The notes under the pieces were generated by a model that searched no databases, was not told where the DNA came from, and saw nothing but the letters and a program-made list of their open reading frames with translations. From Owenia fusiformis (taxonomy: Eukaryota > Annelida > Polychaeta > Sabellida > Oweniidae): 64,000 bases of DNA. Location of the stretch: the NCBI GenBank assembly GCA_903813345.2, contig CAIIXF020000008.1:11375278-11439277 (forward strand), read 5' to 3'. The position numbers and the translations under genes are program-made. Position 1 is the stretch's first letter. The number at the start of each line of letters is the position of its first letter. Of this stretch, positions 39,401 through 56,131 are shown in pieces.

Positions 39401-42400
39401 CTTTAAATTCATCTAAACTATATTTTACATCTTAGTTCCATACCATAAAACTATAACTGTCATTAAAGAGGGACAGATGTAAAAAATTAAAGAGTCGTCC
39501 AAGGTCATACCTATAATTCGAAAATTCAGACCTGATATTGTATAATTCTTTAAATTTTGGACTCATTAAAATCCCTAAACACTCTTCAAATCCATCTTAA
39601 TCATTTTTAACATCTTAGTTCCACTTTAAAAAACAATACATCATCAAAGAGTGACAAATGTAAAACATAAGAGCCATCCAAGGTCTTACCTGAAATTCAT
39701 AAATTCAGACCTGATATTGTACAATTTTTTCAAATTTGGAACTTGTTAAAATCCTTAAATCTCTTAAAATTCATCTAAATTATATTTTACATCTTAGTTT
39801 CACACTACAAAACCATAAATTTCATCAAAGAGGAACAGATGTAAAAAACAAAAGGGTCGTCCAAGGTCATACCTGAAATTTGAGAATTCAGACCTGATAT
39901 TGTACAATTCTTCAAATTTTGGACCTATTGAAATCCCTAAACACTCTTCAAAACCATCTAAACTATTTTTACATCTTAGTTCCACACTACAAAACAATAC
40001 ATATCATCAAAGAGTGACAGATGTTAAAACATAAGAGCCATCCAAGGTCTTACCTGAAATTCGTAAAATTCAGAACTGATATTGTACAATGTGCAATTTT
40101 GAACTATTTAAAAATTCTTCCTTCTTAGAATTCATCTAAATTATATTTTACATCTTAGTTCCACACTATAAAACCATAAATACCATCAAAGAGGAAAGGA
40201 TTTAAAAGACATAAGGGTCATCCAAGGTCAAACCTGAAATTCATAAATTCAGACCTGATATTGTACAATTCTTCAAATTTCGGATTCATTTAAAATCCTT
40301 AAACTTTCTTCAAATCAATCTTAATTATTTTTTACTAATTAGTTTCACACTACAAAACCATACATATCATCAAAGAGGGACAAATGTAAAAAATATAAGG
40401 CTCATCCAAGGTCTTACCTGAAATTCGTAAATTCAGACCTGATATTGTACAATTCTTCAAATTTTGAACTTGTTAAAATTCTTAAACCTTCTTAAAACCC
40501 ATCTAAATTATTGTGTACATCTTAGTTTCATACTACAAAACCATAAATATCATCAGAGGGGGACAGATGTAAAAAATATAAGGCTCATCCAAGGTCTTAC
40601 CTAAAATTTGTAAATTCAGACCTGATATTGTACAATTCTTGGAATTTTGAACTTGTTTAAAACATGAAACTTCATTAAAACCCATTTTAATTATTTTTTA
40701 CATCTTAGTTCCATACTTCGAAACCATATTTATCATCAAAGAGGGATAGATCTGGAAACCATAGGCATCAGCTATAGTCATACACAAAATCACCCCTCTC
40801 AAAAATGTCAAATTTTTCAAAAAATCAACAATTTTTTTCTCGGCTCCTACAAATTCAATTATTTTGAACCTTTCAGGGCTTATAGCCCTGCTACTGGGCA
40901 CTTCACATGAAATTTTTCAATGTCTTCCAGTGTCTGATTGAAAAGTGGGGCTCTAAATAGTAAGAAAATGGGTCACGAATTTGCCCCCTGGGGTACATAC
41001 TTTGTAGTATTTTCCAAATTCTGTAGGAGTGATTGACATTATTATTTTGCAAATGATTCATATATATAATGTTTATGTATGTAACTTACAAACATCAAGA
41101 TATCTAAAATTATTGAGAATGAAAAAATTATTTTCCGGGGGTGGGGTGTTTTTGGGGGGTGGGGGGCTAACCCCTGAAAAAAAAGAATTATGTACCACTC
41201 TGTGAAGCTATCACCTAGGTAGAATTTTCATCCAAGACTTCCCTCTAACTGAAAATGCTGCCAAACCAACTATACTCCATTTATTAAGAATTTTCCTCCT
41301 CGCTCTTAGAGTATATTGGAAATGGGAAATTCCTTTTGGAGCAGAGGTCTTATCCTCATAAAGTATCAATCTACAAAGTCAGAACCAAATCAGTCAACTG
41401 GTACTTGAGTTATTGTCCAAAGAGAATGAATGGTTTCTCCATATCTCTATTCACAAGGTGAGATAAAAGGTGAAAATGTAGCCTACCCTTGCAATGATCT
41501 GGTTCCCAACTACCATATGTGGCACAGCTGTCTTCATCTGAACTGCCTCTCGTGCCAACTACAATAAATGTACATAAAGAATTTGAAGATGAAGATTCTC
41601 GGTTAGTACCCTTAAGGGCCCTTTTAGGTATGTAAGTCTCAGGAAGTACATACAGAATGAAATGAACACAGTATTTGTGATATTACAAATGTTACTAAAA
41701 AGATAATATTTCAACATATATTATATCTTTCGTTGAAAAATAAAATACCTGTTTCGATAAAAAGTTTATCCGGGTAGTCATAACATGACACATCAGACAG
41801 TAAAATATTTGTGATCTACTCTGGGTACTTGAATCTACACTTCAATATACATGGACATACTATATAATAGGCACAGCTTTGAATTCAAATAAAAACATAC
41901 CTGTGCGAATACTTCTTTGCAGAATATAACCATCTGTGCTGACTCTAGTCTGGTCTTCCAATGAGTGTCAGTTTTAGACATGCTATCTACCAGTGTACTG
42001 GGGATACTCAAGTCAGCCACTGCTATGTTACTGGAATCTATATACAAAATCACTTTCATCTCAACCATACGAATATTCTCTCTGGGAATTATCCTACTGA
42101 GAGAAAAATTAAAATTTGATTTGTAGAAGGTCAAATATATCTACATTCTCTCTGTGAGATTTCTGAAAACTAAAACATTAATATAAGAAATTTTTGAAAT
42201 TTGAATTTAATAGACTAATATTTTGGGGTTTAAAAGATTCAATAAATAATTGATCACAAACCTTGTGTATTTTGTATAGAGACCTGTACATATGCAACAC
42301 CCTGTAGTTCACTTGGTACAGATACTTCTAATGCACTAAATGGTTTAACCATGTGGTCACCTGCAGAGGTTTGGTCTGCTTTCTTCACCTCAAATGTTCC

Positions 42401-44516
42401 AGTGTGCCAGAACCTTGATCCAGCTTGAAGAACATAAAATAATTGGGTACACTGTATGAGTAAAATATAACAAGGCATTAACATTACAAGATGTCATCTT
42501 CAAAGTAGAAAATCAATTTTATTTGTGGTTGGTCATGCAATTAGTTTTTCAAACAACTTCAATCTCTTGTATACCTGATTTATAGCTGAGGTCTCCAAGG
42601 ATTGTTTGTCCAGTTTTCTTCAATCTCCAGGATTGTCTGAGTCTTAGCAACTCAAGATGGAAGTCTTGTTGTGTCCTTGTCAGTTCACCCTGAGACCTTT
42701 GTAACCTTTCAGCCCCACTACATAGGATTTCTGACACTGTCTGCAGGCTCTGTGTGAACAATACAATACAGTACATATCAATAACTTCATAGGGTCCAGG
42801 AAACTGGGCATGAAAGACATGGCTGCAATGCTATAATGTATATGCAATGTTGACCTGGAAGAGTCAATTGGTCCTATAGCTCAGTGGTAAAGCATTCATC
42901 CAGAAAACGAGAGGTTGTGGGTTCGATCAACTCTGAGGTGGACTTTTTCACATCAGCCTGTAGCACAGCATTTCATTCTGTGTTTTCATTAACTACATTG
43001 CAATAATATACAATAAGTTTCTATCATGTCCGAGTTGTTGGACGTGAAGATCAAAGGTCTTAAAATCAACACACCAATTACATGACTATGTCTAAACAAC
43101 AATTGTCTCAATTATAACAGTTCACATATACGTTATAAAAAATTCACATTTAAACTGTAGATTATTGTAATATTGCATGCAAATACATTTTTAAACTGAC
43201 CTTCTTCTTAGCTTGCAGATATCCTCCAATCTTTTGTTCCTGTGGTTCTTGCTGTACAGGGTCTAGCACCATGTAACGTTTCTCTTTGGCAATGTTAAGT
43301 ATATCCAGAAGTACATTCATCTCTGTCAGAGCGGCCCTGTAACAACACAAAACAATATGCCAGGTGACCAACTTCATAGATGGACAGTAAATAGGTAGTA
43401 TGGAGGTTGTCTAAAGTTTACTTCCAAAAAATGTGGAGTAAAATCATACTAAAATAAAGATAAGTCACTTCAGATATCAAATTTATGATTTTGTTTCAAT
43501 TATCAACAGAAATCTTACTTTAGTTTTGTCCTCACTGAGTCCCATGGCCAAGTAGGCTGTTGGAATGCTGATGTTTTTTCTTCTTCTTTTTCTTCCCCTT
43601 CTATTTCAGATGTCTGTCTCTTTACTCCACTTCCTGTTGTATCTTCACCAAAGTCTATCTTTTGTGCAAGCTTCGTCAAGCTCTCTGACATAGACAGAGG
43701 CCTAAAATATACACCATTTAAACATTTTTAATGTAAAATATAAATTTATTTTCCATATGTTACTACACTCTGGTCTTTTGATGCATATTTCTTGGGTTAT
43801 ATTGATGCAAAACCTAATTGAAATGGAAGTTGTAATCCATAGATAGTGTAAGATGATTTTCAAAAAATGTGAATGGGTGACATTATCAGGCCATCATCAT
43901 CATATTTAGGAGGGTGAAATGACTGTGTTAAAACTGAAATGAATGCCCCGGGTATGAATGAGTACTAGAGACTGAGAACATGAATGATACTAGATACTGA
44001 GATGACGTACTCATGATTTAAATTTGAGAATGAGACTATCTGACTAATGATGGCTTTCAAATAAGAGATGAAGGGCACTAAGTATAATGTCACAGGGAAC
44101 TGTATCAACACCCTAACCTGGAACAGAGACATATAAAACATTTTGTTTTATATGTCTCTGCCAGGAAGAATATTCTTCCAGGTTTTGCCATCAATAGATC
44201 CCAGAAACAGGTTCCTGAGCCACACGTTGGCTCACAGTGTTCAAATTACGGTGGTCTAATACTTACTTCAGTATTACCAGTATACAGAGTTGAGCATTGA
44301 CTCTGTTGACTGAAGGAAATCTCTAAGTTTGAAAATAATGGGAAATTTTATAATTGAAAATGAAGCTTATTGAGAAGGCTTATGCATCGATAAATATCTC
44401 TATTTGAAGAAAACTTCTTACTGAATATATATTTCTTGTCCATCAAGAGTCACCTCTTGTATTTGGTTCTCAATTACGGGTTCAACGCTCACTTGTACTG
44501 GAGGAGCTGTCGCCAT
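18423..44516 (-). CDS. MED17: Mediator complex subunit 17
   Basis: Scaffold subunit of the Mediator head module, linking transcription factors to RNA polymerase II in the nucleus. Thirteen coding exons (minus): 44516-44422, 43701-43519, 43336-43201, 42749-42575, 42423-42262, 42037-41901, 41558-41487, 30099-29965, 29447-29320, 28234-28100, 19747-19633, 19205-19057 and 18633-18423. All phases agree and total 610 residues plus stop (human about 650). The protein is colinear with vertebrate MED17 from end to end. Examples are VTLDGQEIYIQPLSMS near the start, WPWDSVR, ALTEMNVLLDILNIAKEKRY, GDLSYKSAGS, HWKTRLESAQMVIFCKEVFA, KMMGWQVLSC and LDKKWTNLAGPYKDV near the end. Intron 7 (11.4 kb) and intron 10 (8.4 kb) are swollen by repeats. 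Intron 7 also contains an EF-hand gene on the opposite strand. The start codon is head-to-head with PCNX4. No broken exon was seen. Confidence 0.97.
18664..18806. repeat. Dispersed short repeat (GGCATTAACA...GTCACCACC family)
   Basis: Lies in MED17 intron 12. GGCATTAACATGCAAATGTCACCACCTGCCATTTG (in pieces) and AAAGTTGGAGACTA recur with variation at 28890-29010 and in part near 14148, 16740-16790, 42473 and 46955-47020. The right end, GGTGGTGACAT, is the inverse of the left ATGTCACCACC, suggesting a small inverted-repeat transposon. Confidence 0.6.
19748..21883. other. MED17 intron 10, 3' side
   Basis: AT-rich intron sequence (3' side in gene orientation) with no recognisable gene or element. 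The 61-residue open frame at 20590 is A-rich and without a domain. Confidence 0.5.
21884..26285 (+). repeat. 29-bp minisatellite with higher-order structure
   Basis: The unit is GATATAGATTGTGAGAGAA followed by GATGTTATGT. About 138 copies run to about 25895, then strongly diverged copies to about 26285. Marked variants (GACATAGATTGAGAGAAG, GTGAGTGACAGAAG, GTGGGAGAAGACATT, GTAAAGAAGACTTT) recur in the same order in distant blocks, which shows duplication of multi-unit segments. The array lies inside MED17 intron 10. Apparent open frames across it (such as 22367-22645 minus) are products of the repeat. Confidence 0.97.
26378..26605. mobile_element. 228-bp inverted-repeat element (CAGGGCCCTCGCCAGG)
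   Basis: Left end CAGGGCCCTCGCCAGGC and right end GCCTGGTGAGAGCCTTG are imperfect terminal inverted repeats, flanked by ATAC on both sides (26374-26377, 26606-26609). No coding capacity. Located in MED17 intron 10. Confidence 0.7.
27399..27570. mobile_element. 172-bp palindromic miniature element
   Basis: ACAAATAGTGACTGCCACA on the left is inverted at the right end (GGCAGTCACTATTTGT). The arms extend about 58 bp through TTTCCC and GGGAATATCCTGT. The transcript would fold into a long hairpin. It yields open frames on both strands that I do not consider genes. Confidence 0.75.
28890..29010. repeat. Second copy of the GTCACCACC-family short repeat
   Basis: Lies in MED17 intron 9. AAGGCATCAATATGGAAAATG and TGTCACCACCTGCCATTTG on the left, with GGTGGTGACATAATG on the right, match the copy at 18664-18806. 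Confidence 0.6.
30957..30965 (+). promoter_or_regulatory. TATA box of the EF-hand gene
   Basis: TATAAAAAG lies 97 bp before the start codon at 31054. Transcription would start near 30987, within MED17 intron 7 and antisense to it. Confidence 0.6.
31054..31677 (+). CDS. EF-hand calcium-binding protein, sarcoplasmic calcium-binding-like, intronless
   Basis: A 207-residue protein from a single exon, nested in MED17 intron 7 on the opposite strand. Four EF-hand positions are visible. Loop 1 is DANSDGIHERKD (35-46), with Asp at position 12. Loop 2 is DTGYDRKITMEE (91-102), with Arg replacing the position-6 Gly. Loop 3 is DLNRDNVLSLKE (134-145), close to canonical. Loop 4 is NKGTGDTISREE (168-179), degenerate at positions 1 and 5. 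Length, spacing and mix of active and inactive loops fit invertebrate sarcoplasmic calcium-binding or luciferin-binding-like proteins, which buffer calcium in the cytosol; the exact subfamily is uncertain. A TATA box lies upstream and AATAAA at 31694-31699. The lack of introns next to intron-rich neighbours suggests origin by retroposition, which is inference. The next upstream in-frame ATG would add residues not conserved in the family. Confidence 0.92.
   Translation: MADRKTPKFNRDKTAFENMSDIWKSKAKTYFVRFDANSDGIHERKDYEAIIERLINHMKTHGIEPTKQQIERFNHTFIDTVWCESVAGGHDTGYDRKITMEEFCNNIAEHMIPNIEFCTGVTLQFASHIFDAIDLNRDNVLSLKEYSAFLGMLDVDEEHAKIAFLSINKGTGDTISREEFCNAYSDFWMNFEEGGIGENVLGPIVRW
31669..32027 (+). 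repeat. 179-bp tandem duplication starting at the last codons of the EF-hand gene
   Basis: AGATGGTAAATGATGTGCTG at 31669 (last two codons plus stop) is repeated at 31848 as AGATGGTAAATTATGTACTG. Similarity continues through the 3' UTR (CAGAAAATAAACATAACTTT against CAGAAAATGAACATAATTTG). The second copy carries another AATAAA at 31961-31966. Confidence 0.85.
32230..33052. mobile_element. Inverted-repeat element with about 147-bp internal tandem units
   Basis: Ends are ATCCCACCGAAC and GTTTGGTGGGAT. Five internal units contain AACCAAATCCGT and GCCGCCATTTTGAA. The last runs into a CGGA repeat, (CGGA)n, before the right end. A second, decayed copy surrounds the fold-back element (about 35100-35334 and 41314-41475). 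Not coding. Confidence 0.75.
33481..33666. mobile_element. 186-bp miniature transposon, CAGTGATCTCC family, copy 1
   Basis: Left end CAGTGTTCTCC and right end GGAGATCACTG. CTGAT is duplicated on both sides (33476-33480 and 33667-33671). The interior (AAGTGGGTGC motifs) matches, in reverse orientation, the copy at 55927-56131. Confidence 0.88.
34211..35055. mobile_element. 845-bp probable inverted-repeat element
   Basis: Left end CCCTTAAAGTCCCC and right end GGGGCCTTTAA are inverted, followed inward by AAAGTTT on the left and AAACTTTAC on the right. AGATAC flanks both ends (34205-34210, 35056-35061). The AT-rich interior has no coding capacity. Confidence 0.6.
35335..41313. mobile_element. 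6-kb palindromic fold-back element with tandem-repeat arms
   Basis: The outer 600 bp at 35335-35930 is repeated inverted at about 40710-41313 (ends CTCTAAGAGCG and CGCTCTTAGAG). Inside these, both arms consist of about 180-bp tandem units marked by TTGTACAATATCAGGTCTGAA. There are about 6 units on the left (35930-37020) and about 14, inverted, on the right (38165-40700). The centre holds a dead LINE fragment and a 123-bp tandem duplication (about 37941-38180). TATATT or ATATT flanks both ends. No transposase is encoded. The element interrupts a decayed copy of the repeat at 32230-33052 and lies in MED17 intron 7. Confidence 0.9.
37063..37690 (+). pseudogene. 5'-truncated non-LTR retrotransposon (C-terminal RT fragment and 3' tail)
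   Basis: The open frame 37063-37533 resembles the C-terminal, cysteine-bearing tail of LINE reverse transcriptases. It shows ARLRSGTLPLKVETGRF, ERLCMCQQGVEDEMHILIDC and CARRDFIELC. A 3' UTR with GCCGAAGCCGGCGGGACTGT follows, then a terminal ACTAACTACTAACTA tract. Catalytic RT motifs and endonuclease are absent, so this is a dead insertion. It landed in the centre of the fold-back element. Confidence 0.8.
42870..42944 (+). repeat. tRNA-derived (SINE-like) sequence
   Basis: Has an A box TAGCTCAGTGG and a B box GGTTCGATC at tRNA-like spacing, in MED17 intron 3. The acceptor and T stems do not pair, so a SINE head or tRNA pseudogene is more likely than a working tRNA. Confidence 0.55.
44117..44182. 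other. Strong hairpin followed by a second palindrome
   Basis: CAGAGACATATAAAAC and GTTTTATATGTCTCTG form a 16-bp perfect stem around ATTTT, extended by outer CCTGG/CCAGG. The same CCAGG begins a second palindrome reading CCAGGAAGAA then TATTCTTCCAGG. Located in MED17 intron 1; role unknown. Confidence 0.7.
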
Positions 44517-45435
44517 TATGATTATTTTGAGCAAAGCTAGCGAATTTTTTCTTGAAATGTAATCGTATTTCATTAAATTATGGTTTCAGTCTAAAAATAC
44601 TTCATTAAAGCAAATTCTATTTAATTGAAATATATTTATTATTTCATGATTAAAACATATAAGTTGGCAATTAAATTTGTATATTTGGTTAGAAATACTT
44701 GTAATTGCATTTGTACGAGAATACTTTTTGAAATATATGTGAGCTTTGCTTATCAATTTGGATTTTTTATTTGTGGTTGCTAGACCTGGACAAACTTTTG
44801 TATTTTCCTTATATTCTGAGTCTAGGATGACTGGAGAAGTCACATAATTTGTCTGTGAGTATATGAATATGTTTTTCTTCTTGCAAGATGGTTGTTCGGA
44901 GTTGTACTGGTGATCAATTATAAAATATCTCTACAAAGCTAACAAAATCAACTGGTCAACTGACAGCATCAGCTAAGGTTATATTACAAAGTACTATTAG
45001 CACTTAGCACTATTTACACTATGCACAGCATTCCAAGATGGCATGACTTAGAGCTGTCATAAAAATGCAGGCGAGCTGACACTACTCTTTTCAAGATGTC
45101 TTACGAAAATCAGTATTTTTGAGTTTACGCTTTGTCACAGGAAGTTACGGTTGTTCTTCCAAGAATGATCTAAATCTCTATGAAAATGATAGGAACCTTA
45201 AGATAATAGCTAAAAGACTGTGTTGTCAGGATTTAAAATAGAGGGGGCTGCCCTTGATCTGATAAGTAGGACTATCAGAGTTTTGACTTTCATCAAAACA
45301 TTTTGACTGAGTGCTCTTACCTTAGCATTATAAGTTGCAAGGACTTTGCTCTTTGTATCGTGTAGTATGTGTATATGAATTACCACTGTGTATAATTGTA
45401 TAACTTTTTTTTGTAGAAAAAAAGAAGAATTCAAG
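44517..45435. promoter_or_regulatory. Head-to-head promoter region between MED17 and PCNX4
   Basis: The two start codons face away from each other across 919 bp, so this stretch must contain both promoters unless a 5' exon lies elsewhere. The PCNX4 start is preceded by an acceptor (TTTTTTTTGTAG, ending at 45416), which implies a noncoding first exon further upstream. No TATA box was recognised. An open frame at 44586-44843 minus has no domain. Confidence 0.6.
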
Positions 45436-52700
<7,265 letters not shown>

Positions 52701-54136
52701 GGAGGAACTGCCTGTGTTTGAGTTCACTAAGATCTTTTGAAAATCTTACTTAAGTCGAACTTAGGCATTTCCTCCATTTTATTCAAAGTAACTACACATT
52801 GTTGAGGGACAGTCAGACAGTGAACATTGTAAATATGGTTGATCCTACTGTTAAGTCTTTGCCTCAAGAGACACATTGAAATGCAGAGTCTCGTGTTTCA
52901 GAATACAGTACTTAAAATGATTTGTCCAATTATTTTATATTCGTTGATCTTTGACAACATTGCCAAATTATATATGGAGTCATAAAATATATAATAATTA
53001 CTATGTTATTCTCGGTTTCAATCATTAAATCAAAAACTTTGATCTGATTTGTACAATTGAGAATGACACTGAGATTGATGGTACATATTGATATTATGAT
53101 TGAATGCCAATGATTGTATGCCAATGATTGAGTGCCAATGATTGAATGCCAATGATTGTATGCCAATGATTTTTTAATAGAATGTACTCACAGTAGGCAA
53201 TTATTATTCAACTCAGTGTGTTCCTTATGTGTTTGTGCAAGTGCTAGTTTTCTGAATTAATTCTGCATTTTAAATCAAGACACACATTCACAGGTGTACC
53301 TGAAAGGAACCTAAGGTCTCTCTATACCTGGTTCCGGTGTAAATGAAAGGGACCTAAGGTCTCTATACCTTGTTCCTTTGCACTGTGAAATCATGGTATA
53401 ATTAAGAACAGTACACATTGTGGCGGTCCAGTGAGAATACATCATTGCTTGTATTTAACATTGCTACTAAGCTGAATCCTGGTGATTCAGTTGTATATCT
53501 GTATTAAAGAGAGAGAAATATAGATAGTTGTGATATTTTATTTATATTTATTATAGAACTATTGTACTTAGTACAACATAGCCTATTATAGCAAGAATAA
53601 AATCAGAATCTAAATGCTTTCGAAGATTATGTTTTTGTTCTGCATGAAGTTTGATTTGAAGTTTAGTCAGAAATCTTCTAAGAGATACATGTATTTTGCT
53701 TTGGTAGTTGATTTGTGAATTCTAAGATAAATTGACTGACCAATGAACAATACATTTGTTCAAGGAATAGCACAATTGAATCAATGGGGTTTGACCATTG
53801 TGACCATTTCAATAATATGAACATTTTGCACTTCCAAATATAATATGGAAAAAGTAATATACGAGTTCTTGAGGAGGCATTCAAGAATGATCATATAGAA
53901 TATTCCAACTGCCCATAATACATTTGCTTATTTTTATGGATAAGCAGTAATAGCTAACCTGACAAATATCAATACTTTTATTACATTCTTGTCAGTATGC
54001 TGGGTGGGTGGGAGGATTGGTGTGGGGCATTTCAATTAATTTTGTTTTAATATACAGGAAGTTAAATATTTTTTATTTTCAATTTAGGTATTTTGCTATT
54101 GGTTAAGAGAATACAAAAAACAAATATTTACAAATG
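52701..54136. other. PCNX4 3' UTR and intergenic sequence
   Basis: No gene. It holds a 15-bp tandem repeat at about 53101-53171 (AATGCCAATGATTGT, five copies), a short direct repeat with GGACCTAAGGTCTCT near 53310 and 53350, and the candidate poly(A) signal at 53596. Confidence 0.6.
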
Positions 54137-54995
54137 ATTGTTTATTCATTGTTTCATCAATATATAATCTTTCAAATTTACAATAATAATTTATAAATAT
54201 TCAGCATTTTACAAACCTTTACAATTCAACACTACACTGAAAACAATACTACTTTGTGCGTAGTAAACCCATGCAGAGTTGGTGATTTATATCTTGACAA
54301 AAATGAAATTGTAAAATCCCTGCAATTCAGAACACTGTAAGGAACATTTTGTTTCCACAGTTCAGGCCTACACTTTGAAGTTTCAGAACTGGGCCTATAT
54401 CCATTTTGACAGAATCCCTCGAAGAGATATCAATATTGATTGTACATTATCCAAGTCTGTAAGCTATTTTTTAAGTCATTATACACTCATAGGGAAGTCT
54501 ATCTTCATTGATGAGCTGTAATAATGAACAATGTCCTACATGAGAAATCATTCTCATTTACACCATTTAAATAGGAGATAATTATCTGAGCCAGAAAAAT
54601 CATGAAACTTCATTTTCTGTCTTTAAGCAGGTAGCATTCATTTTACATTCAAACTCCTTTAAAAGGGCATAAAAACTACATTTACATTGGAGATCATTGA
54701 GATCTCATACATCTGAGTATCGAAATCAGTTGAAATAATTAGAGGGAGGTCACCGTGACTTGCTAATGCTGCTGTTAATTTCAAAAGTCTCCTTCAGAAA
54801 GAGGCTTAAGCAATAAACCGATGAAGTAATTTGTGCACCTTGACTTTAATCTAAGTATCATCAATTATACTATAGATTGTTTTACAATAAAGAATAAAGA
54901 TGAATCATTAAGAAGTATTATCACAACCAGTCTGATTCAACTGTATTGATATGGTAAGCCATGAGGCCAACTGGCAGCCACTATGCTAAGATCTA

Positions 54996-55617
54996 CAGGG
55001 TGGGCCAAAAAAAACGCCACTTTTTTTCAAAATGCTATAACTTTTTTAGTTTTTCATATAAAATCATAATTTGCATGCCAAATTAAACTTGAGGTTGTTA
55101 TCTAGCCATGGATCATGAATTATACACTTTTACTTGAATAAAATATGTCACCAGCGTCTCACTGAAACATGTGATGTGCCATGAGAAATAAGCATAATTT
55201 GGAAAATGGTACTGAACTGATACGGCCTGATGATCACCAAGCTAATAGCCCTGATGCAAACCCCAGTGAGTATAGGGTATGGGAAGGTCTCCAGGAGATT
55301 GTATGAAGGCACCCAATCTAGAAAATTGCTCAACTAAAGCTGGCAATTAAGACAGGTTGAAAAAAACTTAGCTAACATTTCATTGATACTGCAATATCAG
55401 CAAGGCGACTAAAACTAAAATATATCATCAATTAGGGTGGCGGACCAACTGAACTCTCCTTTTAGATCAAATATAATCCAAGTTGAAGGACTTGTAACAT
55501 TATATTATTACTAAGAACCCTTGCCACTATATAACTTCAAAATTTGGGGTATGTAGGTTGGAAAATAAAAAAGTTGTAGTGTCTTTAAAAAAAGTGGCGT
55601 TTTTTTGGCCCACCCTG
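54996..55617 (+). mobile_element. Internally deleted mariner element
   Basis: The ends CAGGGTGGGCCAAAAAAAAC and GTTTTTTTGGCCCACCCTG are perfect terminal inverted repeats flanked by TA on both sides. The plus strand at about 55245-55310 reads ANSPDANPSEYRVWEGLQE, the C-terminal catalytic block of a mariner transposase (SPDLNPLDY type), with Glu in place of the catalytic Asp, followed by stops. At 622 bp it is half the length of a full mariner and cannot encode a transposase. Confidence 0.9.
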
Positions 55618-55704
55618 TATATCATTTTAATCTACTTATGAAATCATATGTTTAAGATATCTAATCCCCTTTCCCTTTATTTACATTAGAAACTGAAAGG
55701 CATA

Positions 55705-55766
55705 CAGAGTGTCCCATAATTAAACTTCTGCTTCAAGTGACAGAATCTTCATTCTGGGACACCCTG
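55705..55766. mobile_element. 62-bp miniature element with mariner-like ends
   Basis: CAGAGTGTCCCA and TGGGACACCCTG are imperfect inverted ends, flanked by TA on both sides (55703-55704, 55767-55768). The small size suggests an extreme internal deletion. Confidence 0.65.
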
Positions 55767-55926
55767 TAGAAGTTGACAAATTACTAAACAAGCATAATTT
55801 TGAGACTCAGTTAAGCCATGTTCGATTAGATGGCAATTTAGAGATGACACTACTTCTATGCAGTAACACACAGGTATTGCACATTTAACGTTTCATATTA
55901 CTACAGTAGCAGTAAGGTATGTACTC

Positions 55927-56131
55927 CAGTGATCTCCCCAGCATTAAAGCAAGTGGGCGCAGCACCCACCTGAGATTTTGGAAATAGGCTTGCACCCACC
56001 TGAAAATCCAGCTGCACCCATTTGAAAATGAGAAAATAATGAAAAATTGGCATATTTTGACCAATTTTTGTCTGAATTGTGAAAATGAGAATTTTGCACC
56101 CACCTGAGAAAAAATCCTGAGGAGATCACTG
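55927..56131. mobile_element. 205-bp miniature transposon, CAGTGATCTCC family, copy 2
   Basis: Ends are CAGTGATCTCC and GGAGATCACTG, 11-bp perfect inverted repeats. TACTC is duplicated on both sides (55922-55926, 56132-56136). The interior CACCCACCTGA motifs are the reverse of the copy at 33481-33666. Open frames on the minus strand here are not genes. Confidence 0.9.

Noticed and set aside
8446-42944. Functional tRNA genes at 8446 and 42870
   Set aside because: A and B boxes are present but acceptor, anticodon and T stems do not pair; treated as tRNA-derived repeats.
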